A DNA stretch of 39,722 bases from Chryseobacterium sp. Leaf201 (GTDB lineage: Bacteria; Bacteroidota; Bacteroidia; Flavobacteriales; Weeksellaceae): the NCBI RefSeq assembly GCF_001421435.1, contig NZ_LMKA01000072.1:1-39722 (forward strand), given 5' to 3'. Below are positions 6,091 through 14,646 of the stretch, piece after piece (the first letter of the stretch is position 1; each line of letters opens with the position of its first letter). The position numbers were made by a program, and so were the translations under genes. The notes beneath the pieces were generated by a model. It worked only from the letters and a program-made list of their open reading frames with translations. It was not told the origin of the DNA and searched no databases.

Positions 6091-7218
6091 ATGATGCAGC
6101 AAAACAGCAACTTAGACTGGCAAAAAGTCTACAGCAGTTACTCCCCGAAACTCCTGGGGATTTGCCGCAGATATATACAGGATATTTACACCGCAGAAGA
6201 TATTGTACAGGACAGTTTTATCACCGCCATACAGAAAGACCACCAGCTGAATGACGAGAAAGCACTCTTTGCCTGGCTTAAAAAAATTGTAGTCAATAAC
6301 GCTTTACAGCACATCCGTAAAAACAGCAAAAATACGTTCGTTGATGCGGAACCCTCAGAAATCCCAGATACCCCTTCAGAAATGGAATATCATTTTCAGG
6401 AAGAAAAAAATGCCTTCATTTACGATTTTACCAATGAAGAACTGCTGTCTTCCATAGACCATCTTCCCTCCCACCATAAATCGGTTTTCAATCTCTTTTT
6501 TATTGAGAACTATTCCCATTCAGAAATTTCTAATACACTGGGAATTACAGTAAATACGTCTAAATCGCATCTTCTCAGGGCTAAAAAATCAGTCCAGAAT
6601 TATTTACTGAACCATATCGTCAAGCCTGATACCCCGAAAAAGAAAACGGCGCAGCTGCTGGTGATTTTCGGACTTGGCGGATTGCTTTGGGCACGGACCT
6701 TTCAAAATAAATTTTCAGATTTCACGGTTCAGCCTTCCAGACCGCTGCAGGTTCCTGCTGATATCAAAATACACCCTCAGTCATTTTCGTCATCAAACAG
6801 CACGGCGTGGAAAAAGAAAACGGTAATAGGAAGCACTATCCTGGTGATTCTAATTCTTTCCGTTTTTTTATCAAATCCGGGAAACTCCTTTTTCACAGGA
6901 AATAACTCAGCTGATTCTTTAAGACGGCCTCAGGAAAAACAGGTTGAAGCAACGTTCAATTCATCCAAGAAAGATGAAAAAAGTTCAAGCCTGATCTTAA
7001 AACCAAATACAGAAGATGAAAGTTTAAATGAAAAGGATTTGGCGGACGTTAAGCAAACAGATATTTTAAAAACCACACCTGTTACAGCACAAAAAGATAT
7101 TGAATCCGGGAAGAACTCCGCAAAAACAATCCGGAAAGACTCTGTAAAAGAAACACCGGAAAAAGTAATTGTGGTAAAGAAAATCATTAAAAGAGATACG
7201 GTTTTTATAGAAAGATAA
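6091..7218 (+). CDS. ECF sigma-70 factor fused to membrane segments and a charged tail
   Basis: A 375-residue protein. Residues about 1-170 form a complete ECF sigma factor: region 2 with DIYTAEDIVQDSF near 35-50 and region 4 with a helix-turn-helix (YSHSEISNTLGITVNTSKSHLLRAKK) near 145-170. Ordinary ECF sigmas stop here. This one continues with a hydrophobic stretch at about 187-200, a second clearer one at 244-260 preceded by WKKK, and a Lys/Ser/Thr/Glu-rich tail of 115 residues ending KKIIKRDTVFIER. The extension resembles a membrane-bound anti-sigma/anchor part joined to the sigma factor. The barrel-protein gene starts at the next base after the stop, so the two are coupled. Whether the tail is periplasmic is uncertain because two hydrophobic segments are present. 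Confidence 0.85.
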   Translation: MMQQNSNLDWQKVYSSYSPKLLGICRRYIQDIYTAEDIVQDSFITAIQKDHQLNDEKALFAWLKKIVVNNALQHIRKNSKNTFVDAEPSEIPDTPSEMEYHFQEEKNAFIYDFTNEELLSSIDHLPSHHKSVFNLFFIENYSHSEISNTLGITVNTSKSHLLRAKKSVQNYLLNHIVKPDTPKKKTAQLLVIFGLGGLLWARTFQNKFSDFTVQPSRPLQVPADIKIHPQSFSSSNSTAWKKKTVIGSTILVILILSVFLSNPGNSFFTGNNSADSLRRPQEKQVEATFNSSKKDEKSSSLILKPNTEDESLNEKDLADVKQTDILKTTPVTAQKDIESGKNSAKTIRKDSVKETPEKVIVVKKIIKRDTVFIER

Positions 7219-8127
7219 ATGCCCCTGAACATGTTTTTAAGAAAAATAATCCTCTTTTTAGCTTTTGTCACCATAAGTTTATCCTACGCACAGAAAAGAA
7301 AGAAAGTGGACACGGTATATGTGTATGAAAATATTACCGTTTACGATACGGTTTACCTTATAAAACCTGTGCAATTTAAACATAAAGATGTCGTTTTTCC
7401 GGATATGGAGATCCGGGAGAAATTTTTCGTCCGGAATATCTATAAAGAAGAACTTGATAAACAGCGGGCTAAAAACAGGATCAGCAGACAGAAGCCTCCC
7501 CTTTTTGAATATGGCATAGAAGGCGGGATGGGTTTAAAAAGCAGCAGCTGGGTACAGGAACTTTCATCTGGCCGTCAGCAGTTTGGCGAGCATCTCGGGC
7601 TCTGGATTTCAAGGACTGTTTTTAACCCTCAATTATCCGTCATGTTTTCCGCTCATCTCTACCACTGGAATTCCACGTTTGATCTTGATGCCAACACGGA
7701 AGACACCTACCTGAACGGGTTTTATTTCACGAAGGATAATCAGTCACTGTTATTCCAGCGGTTCAATAATAAACATTTTGAATATGCCGTCCAGTTGAAA
7801 CTGCTGTATGAATGGAAAAATATCCGTCCGTTTGCCGGGGTTACGGTCAACAGAAACAGCTATACCTTACAGTTTATGACCCCTGAAAATATGGAACTGG
7901 ATAAACCGGAGGATTTCAAAAGCTACCGTGCCAATCTCGGGTTTTCTTTAGGTGCGCAATACAGGCTTTACAGGCGCATTCTTCTGTCGCTGGAATACCA
8001 GCAGCATACCTTAAAGAATCTTTTCTTAAAAAACAGCAGTTTTGATTTTGACATTTTTAAGACTAATAATACCTTTGCAGAAAGAAAAATCAGTGTCGGG
8101 ATTTCTTATATAATTTCCAGGCGCTGA
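7219..8127 (+). CDS. Outer-membrane beta-barrel protein, partner of the sigma factor
   Basis: A 302-residue exported protein. An N-terminal signal peptide (FLRKIILFLAFVTISLSYAQ) should be cut after SYA. Next comes a segment with two DTVY repeats (KVDTVYVYE and VYDTVYLIK), a charged linker, and from about residue 95 alternating aromatic/polar strands of the small barrel type (LGAQYRLYRR, LLSLEYQQHTL, RKISVGISYII) typical of flavobacterial OmpW/PorT-like barrels. The specific family is not recognised. The ATG at 7219 directly abuts the sigma-factor stop; a second ATG at 7231 gives an equally good signal peptide. Co-expression with the sigma factor suggests a signalling or envelope-stress role. 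Confidence 0.75.
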   Translation: MPLNMFLRKIILFLAFVTISLSYAQKRKKVDTVYVYENITVYDTVYLIKPVQFKHKDVVFPDMEIREKFFVRNIYKEELDKQRAKNRISRQKPPLFEYGIEGGMGLKSSSWVQELSSGRQQFGEHLGLWISRTVFNPQLSVMFSAHLYHWNSTFDLDANTEDTYLNGFYFTKDNQSLLFQRFNNKHFEYAVQLKLLYEWKNIRPFAGVTVNRNSYTLQFMTPENMELDKPEDFKSYRANLGFSLGAQYRLYRRILLSLEYQQHTLKNLFLKNSSFDFDIFKTNNTFAERKISVGISYIISRR

Positions 8128-8150
8128 TTTCTGTAAACCTCTTATTCTAC

Positions 8151-9122
8151 ATGATTTATTTCAAATTTCCATTCGATGAAAAACTGTATTCCACAGATGA
8201 AAGTTCACAGGAAAACCATATCAGTTTCTATTCTTTTGACGGCCTTCATCAGATCAAATGTCAAGGGAATATTATTGAAATAAGTCCTGAAGCTTTTGAC
8301 AACATTACCATCAGCAATGAACTCCTGTCAACAGATGATAACGGTTACATGGCGGAAACAAAAGAACAATATATACAGAATATTCATCAGGTCATTGATA
8401 TCATCAAAGAGCATAAATTACCCAAACTGGTGTATTCAAGAAGGAAAATCTTCACGGATTTTAATGGACTGGATATAAAAGAAAGCTTCAAAAACCTGTG
8501 CAAATCTTATCCCAATGCCTTCAAATACCTTTTAATCAACGGTGAAAACTCATGGATGGGCGCCTTTTCTGAAGTGTTGGGGAAATTTAATAAAAACAAC
8601 TGTGATTTTGAAACCATGAGTCTTGCGGGAACGCTTCCGGTTTCAGAAAACTGGTCGGAAAAAGAAATTGAAGAGCAGAAACCGGTAACCAGCTATATCA
8701 GGGATATTTTAAATAAATATTCTGAAGGGATTGAAGAATCCGGTACCTATGACCATATTTCAGGGAATATAAAGCATCTGAGAACAGACTTCAGGGTAAA
8801 AATAAAAAAAGAAGACCTGGATACTATTATTCAGGAGTTACACCCTACGCCTGCGGTATGCGGGATCCCGAAAGAATTCTGTAAAAAACATATTCAGAGC
8901 CTGGAAAAATTTCCACGCGAATTGTACGCGGGATATATTAAAATCGAAGCCGGAGAAACCGTACAGTATTTTGTTAACCTGCGCTGTTCCAAACTCTATC
9001 AGGACTCCATTCACGTGTTTGTCGGTGGCGGTATCACAGCCCAGAGCAACCCGGAAAAAGAATGGACCGAAACAGAGCTCAAATCCGAAGCAGTTCTGAA
9101 AAATTTAGCTGTATCTAAATAA
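8151..9122 (+). CDS. menF: Isochorismate synthase (chorismate-binding enzyme)
   Basis: A 323-residue chorismate-binding protein that converts chorismate to isochorismate, the first committed step of menaquinone synthesis. Visible motifs are PKLVYSRRK with the catalytic-base Lys92, MSLAGTLPV (156-164), EIEEQKPV, GNIKHLRT, LHPTPAVCGIPKE and the C-terminal VGGGITAQSNPEKEW/E-L-KSEA metal-binding end. It is shorter at the N terminus than the E. coli MenF/EntC, as is usual for flavobacterial forms. A siderophore role (EntC-like) cannot be excluded from sequence, but menC in the same window favours menaquinone. It starts 23 bp after the barrel gene with no terminator between, so read-through from the sigma unit is possible. 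Confidence 0.88.
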   Translation: MIYFKFPFDEKLYSTDESSQENHISFYSFDGLHQIKCQGNIIEISPEAFDNITISNELLSTDDNGYMAETKEQYIQNIHQVIDIIKEHKLPKLVYSRRKIFTDFNGLDIKESFKNLCKSYPNAFKYLLINGENSWMGAFSEVLGKFNKNNCDFETMSLAGTLPVSENWSEKEIEEQKPVTSYIRDILNKYSEGIEESGTYDHISGNIKHLRTDFRVKIKKEDLDTIIQELHPTPAVCGIPKEFCKKHIQSLEKFPRELYAGYIKIEAGETVQYFVNLRCSKLYQDSIHVFVGGGITAQSNPEKEWTETELKSEAVLKNLAVSK

Positions 9123-9176
9123 GATCACTAAATATCTTCAGTGTGTACAAACTGTCTGGGAACTTTTTACAGGCAT

Positions 9177-9204
9177 AAAAAAACCTCTTTCGAATTGAAA
9201 GAGG
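9177..9204 (-). terminator. Intrinsic terminator for the marC unit
   Basis: CCTCTTTC (9184-9191), loop GAATT, GAAAGAGG (9197-9204). On the minus strand the stem is followed by seven T residues (A-run 9177-9183 on the plus strand). It lies between the convergent menF and the small membrane-protein gene; the plus-strand side has no U-tract. Confidence 0.85.
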
Positions 9205-9230
9205 CCTATATAATAAATTATAATTTTAAA

Positions 9231-9428
9231 TTATTTCTTTTTGCCGATTTTACTCCATGTATTCATAACAAAAAGTAAAATAAGACCGATCACCGCACAG
9301 GCGATTGAAAATACAAACTTCAGGTTTTCTTCGTCTGCCAGAATATCACTTTGCCAGTTGATAGCATAAAGATTAATGGCGATAAACACGATAAACACTA
9401 CTAAAAATACTTTATAAAACTTCTGCAT
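9231..9428 (-). CDS. Small two-helix membrane protein, function unknown
   Basis: A 65-residue protein starting MQKFYKVFLVVFIVF, with hydrophobic helices at about 6-22 and 38-56 and a Lys-rich end (WSKIGKKK). The ATG at 9428 is preferred over an upstream in-frame start at 9467, because the upstream one would overlap marC by 35 bp whereas the ATG lies 4 bp after the marC stop. Tight spacing implies it is co-transcribed with marC. No domain is recognised. Confidence 0.7.
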   Translation of the reverse strand: MQKFYKVFLVVFIVFIAINLYAINWQSDILADEENLKFVFSIACAVIGLILLFVMNTWSKIGKKK

Positions 9429-9432
9429 CACG

Positions 9433-10035
9433 TTAAAAATTAATATAAGTCTGCACCAGCTGGGCAAAATTTGCGGTAAATAGCTTAATTGAAATCGCTA
9501 ACAGGATAATCCCGAAAACTTTCTGAAGAATAGCCAGTGTTGCTTCCCCCATTTTTCGTTCCAGCCACTTCGCTGATTTCAGCACCAAATATACGAAAAT
9601 TGTATTGAGAATGATCCCAAAAATGATATTTATATCATGAAATTCAGCCCTCAGCGACAGCGTTGTGGTCAGTGTACCTGCTCCTGCAACCAACGGGAAT
9701 GCGATAGGTACAATAGAGGCTGCCTTAACTTCAGTGGTCTTATGGATTTCGATCCCCAGGATCATTTCAAGCGCGATGACGAAAATAACAAATGCCCCGG
9801 CTATGGCAAAGGAATTGACATCCACCCCAATCAGCTTCAGGATTTTATTTCCGACAAAAAGAAAAACGATCATGATCAGACCCGCCGTAATCGAAGCCCT
9901 GCCGGCCTCAATCTGTCCGAATTTCTGCTGTAAGGTTACCACAATAGGAACGGAGCCGATGATATCAATCACCGCAAAAAGCACCATAAAACAGGTAACA
10001 ATTTCCTTTATAGAAAAATCATTAAATACTTCCAT
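9433..10035 (-). CDS. MarC-family (UPF0056) integral membrane protein
   Basis: A 200-residue protein with about six membrane helices and the MarC family pattern: the N-terminal FFxxDIIGSVPI-like segment (VLFAVIDIIGSVPIV), the central FVIFVIALEMILG and the PIAFPLVAGAGTLTTT motif. MarC proteins were once linked to antibiotic resistance, but that link was withdrawn; transport function is unsettled. It follows batD on the same strand with a 44-bp gap. A -7-like element on the minus strand at 10058-10065 could start a separate transcript. Confidence 0.9.
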   Translation of the reverse strand: MEVFNDFSIKEIVTCFMVLFAVIDIIGSVPIVVTLQQKFGQIEAGRASITAGLIMIVFLFVGNKILKLIGVDVNSFAIAGAFVIFVIALEMILGIEIHKTTEVKAASIVPIAFPLVAGAGTLTTTLSLRAEFHDINIIFGIILNTIFVYLVLKSAKWLERKMGEATLAILQKVFGIILLAISIKLFTANFAQLVQTYINF

Positions 10036-10057
10036 GTATTCTTAATTAATAATTTCG

Positions 10058-10065
10058 CAAAAATA
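10058..10065 (-). promoter_or_regulatory. Candidate -7 box for marC
   Basis: Read on the minus strand this is TATTTTTG, a TAnnTTTG match 22 bp before the marC ATG, in the batD-marC gap. No TTG lies at the expected -33 distance, so it is weak and may be chance. Confidence 0.25.
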
Positions 10066-10079
10066 TGAAAATAAACTGG

Positions 10080-11816
10080 TTATTTGCTAATGCGTGAATA
10101 CAAATTAACAATTGCCCGTAAAAGTTCTTCAATTCCTTCGGAAGATTTTACCGGTGTATATTTCTCTATCTGGATTTTTTGTGAAAGATCTGTATATTCT
10201 GCCGCCGTTGCAGCGCCCTGATGCATTTCCAGAAAATCCCTGAAGCCGCCTGCAGAACTTTGAGAAAACTGTTTCCTCACTTCTGTTTCCAACTCATCAT
10301 AGGTTTTGAAAAATGTATCATAATCCTGATTGTCTTTCAGATTCTCCAAATAACTGAAATAATCGTGGATATCAGTTTTATGCTGTTCCCTTATTTCTTT
10401 TTCCGTTTCCGATACTGATCCTAAAGATTTTGAAGGTGCGGTATTTTTAATTAATGCACGCTTTTTTTGCCAGTTTTTAAATATCAGATAGGCTAAGAAA
10501 AGTCCGGCTAAGATGAAAAAATTGATTAACAGAATATTCCAGTGGAACTTGCTTTTTTCTTTCACTTTAAAAGAAGTGGTTTTAAGTACCGGTGTATTTA
10601 CCGTTTCCAGCAATGTATTGGTATACTCGTTTACCTTTTCTACGGTAGTCTTGGCATCCATGATTTCTTCATGAGAAAATGCATTGACCGATAATATTTT
10701 CTCACCCAGGTCTATATATTCCTTGCTGGACGGATCGAAGAATGCGAAATGTTCTGTTCTGATGGCAATTTCCCCGGCTTTTTTAGGAATAATAATATAA
10801 TTGGCGGCAATCTCCCCTTTCATTCCGGTCAGGCCTGCCGTAACCCGGGAAGTAATCTTTGGGGCAAAAACTTCATAATCCGGTGAGGCTGCAATTTTCG
10901 GCAGTTCAAGGTTTTTTAAGTTCCCTTCGCCGCTTACTTTTACCAGCACATTCATCGGCTTCTTAATTTCAGCTTTTTCTTTTGACGTGTTTACGAAGCT
11001 TACCTTGAAATTCCCGACAGCATTTTTAAAACATTCCGGTGCATCTTCCGGAAGTTTTTTAACGTTGATCTTGACTTTATTGGAAACAATTTTATTTTTA
11101 CCGGAAAAAGAATTTACCGATGCGGAAACACCCGGCACGTCCACATAACCTGCTTCATTCGGGAACACCATAAATACCGCCAGAATCTGTGAGGCCATAT
11201 TTCCGTAGTCTGATGACGGATCAATTTCAGATTTTGCAAAGCTTACCGGATAAACATCAAGGTTATCCTGCTGGGGAAGACGGATGTTTTTAACCCTTCT
11301 GAAATTGTCCATGTTTTTGGAGTACACTTTCAGAACTGCAATGGCAGGCTGGTCCTGATACACCTCACGGTCTTCAATCTCCATATTTAAATAGACGTCT
11401 TTTAAGTTGGCTGCTACAGCTTTCTTTTCAACATCTTTTATGAAGACTTCAAACGGCTCGGTTTTATAGATTTTATTATTAACAGTTACCAGGAATGAAC
11501 CTACTTTTACTTTTCCTTTCTGCTTCGGCTCAAGAGCCAGCCTGGTAATGGATTGTGAGATAACGGTATTGGTTTCAGGATCTACATAGCCGTTGCTTAC
11601 GGATCCGCTTCCGATGATGTTGAATCTTGACAGATCGGGTGAGCGCAGAGGAGTCTGCTGGGTATATTCCCCGCCGTTCATTTCAAGAACAATGGTGAGG
11701 TTGATGATCTCTTTCCCGCTGTAAGTTGTTTTATCAGGATTTACAGAAATATTTACCTGTCCGTAAGAAATTACGGATAAAAAAAGGAATAGTATGTAAA
11801 GGGTTCTTTTCTGCAT
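10080..11816 (-). CDS. batD: BatD-family protein (aerotolerance operon)
   Basis: A 578-residue envelope protein. An N-terminal signal peptide (KRTLYILFLFLSVISYGQ) is followed by several Ig/beta-sandwich-like BatD repeats of the type VNISVNPDKTTYSGKEIINLTI, a membrane helix near 420-442 (LLINFFILAGLFLAYLIF) and a cytoplasmic helical domain. BatD is thought to form a membrane complex with the VWA proteins of the Bat system in Bacteroides and Leptospira relatives. The ATG at 11816 is used; its A is shared with the batC stop (TGATG), so translation is coupled. An in-frame GTG lies one codon earlier. Confidence 0.92.
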   Translation of the reverse strand: MQKRTLYILFLFLSVISYGQVNISVNPDKTTYSGKEIINLTIVLEMNGGEYTQQTPLRSPDLSRFNIIGSGSVSNGYVDPETNTVISQSITRLALEPKQKGKVKVGSFLVTVNNKIYKTEPFEVFIKDVEKKAVAANLKDVYLNMEIEDREVYQDQPAIAVLKVYSKNMDNFRRVKNIRLPQQDNLDVYPVSFAKSEIDPSSDYGNMASQILAVFMVFPNEAGYVDVPGVSASVNSFSGKNKIVSNKVKINVKKLPEDAPECFKNAVGNFKVSFVNTSKEKAEIKKPMNVLVKVSGEGNLKNLELPKIAASPDYEVFAPKITSRVTAGLTGMKGEIAANYIIIPKKAGEIAIRTEHFAFFDPSSKEYIDLGEKILSVNAFSHEEIMDAKTTVEKVNEYTNTLLETVNTPVLKTTSFKVKEKSKFHWNILLINFFILAGLFLAYLIFKNWQKKRALIKNTAPSKSLGSVSETEKEIREQHKTDIHDYFSYLENLKDNQDYDTFFKTYDELETEVRKQFSQSSAGGFRDFLEMHQGAATAAEYTDLSQKIQIEKYTPVKSSEGIEELLRAIVNLYSRISK

Positions 11817-12547
11817 CACCAGTCTTTCTCGTTGCTTTCGGGCATCGAATAAGAATTTTTGTTTAAAATTCTTTTGGCGGTTTCTTTCTCTTTGTCGCTT
11901 ACTTTATTGAGTATTTGATTTTCAAGTCCTTTCGGGATTCTGGTCTCATTATCAGATTTTTGGTTAGGATCATTCCCCTGGCCTTTGCCCTGGTTCTGCT
12001 GCCCCTGTCCCTGCTCTTTCTGCTCTCCCTTCTGATCATCATTCTGCTGCTGATCTTTACCGCCTCCTCCTTTACCGGAGTTATTCTGCTTTTGTTGTTT
12101 CTGTTCGTTTTCTTTTTCTTTCAGTTTGGCAATTTCATAATTCTTCCTCGTTGCTTCACTGTAAGGATTCTGTTTCAGTGACTGCTTATAAAATTCGGCT
12201 GCCTTTTCGGGCTGTTTCGTCTGCATATAGGCATTCCCCAGGTTATGAAGTGCCGCAGATTTGTCTGAAAGAGTCTGTGAAAACCGCTGTGCCTTTTCAA
12301 ACTCCGCCTTGGCTTCTTCGTATTTCTTGCTTTTATACAGTGCATTGCCCAGGTTATAATGGGCTGTAAAATCTTTGTCGTTGGCTTTTATTGCCTGCAG
12401 GTACTTAGCAGTGGCCCCATCATAATCTTTCCCGTTGAATTTTTCATTGCCCTCGTACACGAGTGTCCTGTAGTTTTTCTGGCCAAACAGAAAACCTGAA
12501 CTCATGAAAGCAATAATAAACGATAAAAAAAAGATTTTAGTATTCAT
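11816..12547 (-). CDS. batC: BatC/BatE-type tetratricopeptide protein
   Basis: A 243-residue exported TPR protein. The signal peptide (KIFFLSFIIAFMSSGFLFGQ) precedes about three TPR units over residues 28-130 (AHYNLGNALYKSKKYEEAKAEF and LHNLGNAYMQTKQPEKAAEFY are clear). Residues 141-200 are low-complexity Gln/Lys/Gly/Asn, and a conserved tail RIPKGLENQILNKVSDKE follows. This architecture is typical of BatC. The ATG at 12547 is chosen rather than an upstream TTG at 12556. A TAATTTTG -7 box lies only 6 nt upstream of the ATG, so batC-batD may have its own near-leaderless transcript. Confidence 0.9.
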   Translation of the reverse strand: MNTKIFFLSFIIAFMSSGFLFGQKNYRTLVYEGNEKFNGKDYDGATAKYLQAIKANDKDFTAHYNLGNALYKSKKYEEAKAEFEKAQRFSQTLSDKSAALHNLGNAYMQTKQPEKAAEFYKQSLKQNPYSEATRKNYEIAKLKEKENEQKQQKQNNSGKGGGGKDQQQNDDQKGEQKEQGQGQQNQGKGQGNDPNQKSDNETRIPKGLENQILNKVSDKEKETAKRILNKNSYSMPESNEKDW

Positions 12548-12553
12548 CCAATG

Positions 12554-12561
12554 CAAAATTA
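12554..12561 (-). promoter_or_regulatory. Candidate internal -7 box before batC
   Basis: TAATTTTG read on the minus strand, followed by CATTGG and then the batC ATG. The 99-bp batB-batC gap is the largest inside the Bat block. The -33 TTG is missing at usual spacing (CTG is nearest). If active, transcription would start at or within a few bases of the ATG. Confidence 0.35.
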
Positions 12562-12646
12562 TTCCTTTATATGTTAATAAACAGTGCCTTATTTGTTAAA
12601 GTTGGGTTAAAGTAATTGCCGGTTATCCGCGCCATACCACATGATT

Positions 12647-13654
12647 TTATACATTTAAATCCCTTTTAGGATTAAACAGATAAATCAGCGTAAAGAAGAA
12701 TATAGAAACAATCAGAAAGTACTGATAGTAATGGTTGGCATTCTGCGACTTCACCAGTGTTTCAGAAGAACCGGACTTCTTTTGCAGGGCATCAATAATC
12801 CTGTCCGGGGCTTCATTGATATTATTCCCGTCAATATAGGATCCGCCTGTGGCTTCCGCCATTTTCCTCAGCGCTGCCGTCTGTCTTTTTGAAATAACGG
12901 TCTGCCCGGAAATATCCGTTTTGTAACCCATCAGCTGTCCGAACTGGTATTCCGGAATCGGTGCCCCTTCATCGGAACCTATCCCTACGGAAGTAATCAT
13001 AATCCCTTCTTTTTCCGCCAGATTTATCGCTGCTTCGTCATTTCCCTCGTTATCTTCCCCATCGCTTAACAACACCACTTTCCGTGCGTTTTTACTTACG
13101 TTCTTAAATTTTGCCACCGCGCTTTTCATCCCGTTCAGGAAATCAGTTCCCTGGATCTGCATGGAGTTGGTCTCAATTGCGCCGATATAGGTTTCCGCTG
13201 AATTGTAATCTGTAGTCAAAGGCATAATCGAGCTTGCTTCTCCCGCAAAAATAACAATCCCCACCTTATCGTTTTTCATCTTCAGCATGGTCTGGATCAT
13301 CAGGTTTTTGGCTTCGGCGAGACGGCTTGGATTGATTTCTTCCGCGTTCATTGAATTGGAAACATCCAGCATGAAAATAACGTTGTTTAATTTCTGATTG
13401 GTTTTGATTTCTTCTGAGCCGCTTAACAAGTCAATGATCGAAAAAATCAGAAACAGTGTTCCCAAGATATATAAAGTCGGGAAAAATCTCGTAAAGCCCG
13501 ATCTTTTTTCAAACAGATGCTCATGAAACCGGGCATCCGCGAAAATATGCTTCCTTTTATTTTTCCATTTCAGGTAACGCACCAGAAAAACAGCCAACAG
13601 CGGTAAAAGCAACAGCAGCAATAAATACCAATAATTTCCCAAATACCAATCCAT
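12647..13654 (-). CDS. batB: BatB, VWA-domain membrane protein
   Basis: A 335-residue protein with two N-terminal membrane helices (about 9-27 and 57-78), a von Willebrand A domain and a C-terminal helix. The metal-ion site is intact: DVSNS (97-101), the threonine in LTTD, and SDGEDNEG. BatB and BatA are paired VWA proteins of the Bat system that likely bind protein partners at the inner membrane. The start codon overlaps the batA stop by one base (TGATG), which shows translational coupling. Confidence 0.92.
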   Translation of the reverse strand: MDWYLGNYWYLLLLLLLPLLAVFLVRYLKWKNKRKHIFADARFHEHLFEKRSGFTRFFPTLYILGTLFLIFSIIDLLSGSEEIKTNQKLNNVIFMLDVSNSMNAEEINPSRLAEAKNLMIQTMLKMKNDKVGIVIFAGEASSIMPLTTDYNSAETYIGAIETNSMQIQGTDFLNGMKSAVAKFKNVSKNARKVVLLSDGEDNEGNDEAAINLAEKEGIMITSVGIGSDEGAPIPEYQFGQLMGYKTDISGQTVISKRQTAALRKMAEATGGSYIDGNNINEAPDRIIDALQKKSGSSETLVKSQNANHYYQYFLIVSIFFFTLIYLFNPKRDLNV

Positions 13655-14646
13655 CAGCTTAAAATTTTATAAAATACCCACCTCAACAACGCGTCAATAA
13701 ACAGAATACCCAAAGCAATCCAAAGGAAAATCTTGAAATATTCCTGATAATTGAACAGCCTTGAAACTTTCACATCTGATTTTTCCAGCTGGTTGATTTC
13801 ATCATACACTTCTTCCAGACTGCTGTTGGAAGTAGCCCTGAAATATCTCCCGCCGGTCATCTGCGCGACTTCCTTTAACACCGGCTCATCAATTTTCACT
13901 TCTGCTTCTGTAAAAACCAGATCCCCGAAAATATCGGTCTGGGTAGGCATTAAGGCATATCCGTTGGTTCCGATCCCAATTGCATACACTTTAATACTGT
14001 TATTCTTTGCCAGTTCTGCCGCAATCGCAGGAGGCATTGCATTCTCAATGGTATTGACACCATCGGTCATCAAAATAATGATCTTGCTTTTTGCCTTGCT
14101 GTTTTTAAGGTGATTAATGGCTACTGAAAGTCCCTCACCGATGGCTGTTCCCGGCTGTAATTCCAGAGGGTTAAGATTCTGCAGTTCATCAACCACTACC
14201 TGGTGATCAGAAGTTACCGGGACTTTTGTAAATGCTTCTCCGGAATAGGTCACCAAACCGATCCTATCATTGGGCCGTTTTTCAACAAACTTTATCGCAA
14301 TATCCTTCAGGGCCGTTAAACGGTCCGGGGTAAGGTCTTTTGCCAGCATACTTAAAGAAACGTCTACGGAAAGCATGATATCAATACCTTTTGTATCATC
14401 CCTGTCCTGGGAAACCGTAAAGGTCCTTGGCCTTGCCATGGCGATGATAAGTGCGGAGAGTATGATGTATTTGGAAATCCTCAGGAAAAACATTACCACG
14501 CGGATACCGCTGCTGTCAGCCATATTCTTAACTGTGGGCACTTTAATGCCGTTCCTTTTCTGTCTGCTGACATCCCTGAACAGCAATGGGATAAACAACA
14601 GGAAAAGCAGTAAAAACCACGGACTGTAAAACTCAAAATCAAACAT
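13654..14646 (-). CDS. batA: BatA, VWA-domain membrane protein
   Basis: A 330-residue protein with N-terminal helices (about 8-23 and 50-70), a VWA domain with complete MIDAS residues (DVSLS 95-99; PGTAIGEGL; MTDGVN) and a C-terminal helix (FKIFLWIALGILFIDALL). It overlaps the preceding gene by 8 bp and shares its stop/start with batB. In Bacteroides fragilis the bat genes support growth after oxygen exposure, but their biochemical role remains unclear. Confidence 0.93.
   Translation of the reverse strand: MFDFEFYSPWFLLLFLLFIPLLFRDVSRQKRNGIKVPTVKNMADSSGIRVVMFFLRISKYIILSALIIAMARPRTFTVSQDRDDTKGIDIMLSVDVSLSMLAKDLTPDRLTALKDIAIKFVEKRPNDRIGLVTYSGEAFTKVPVTSDHQVVVDELQNLNPLELQPGTAIGEGLSVAINHLKNSKAKSKIIILMTDGVNTIENAMPPAIAAELAKNNSIKVYAIGIGTNGYALMPTQTDIFGDLVFTEAEVKIDEPVLKEVAQMTGGRYFRATSNSSLEEVYDEINQLEKSDVKVSRLFNYQEYFKIFLWIALGILFIDALLRWVFYKILS

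Noticed and set aside
11915..12181. 88-residue hydrophobic ORF on the plus strand
   Set aside because: It is the complement of the Gln/Lys/Gly-rich low-complexity part of batC, which automatically reads as Leu/Phe-rich.
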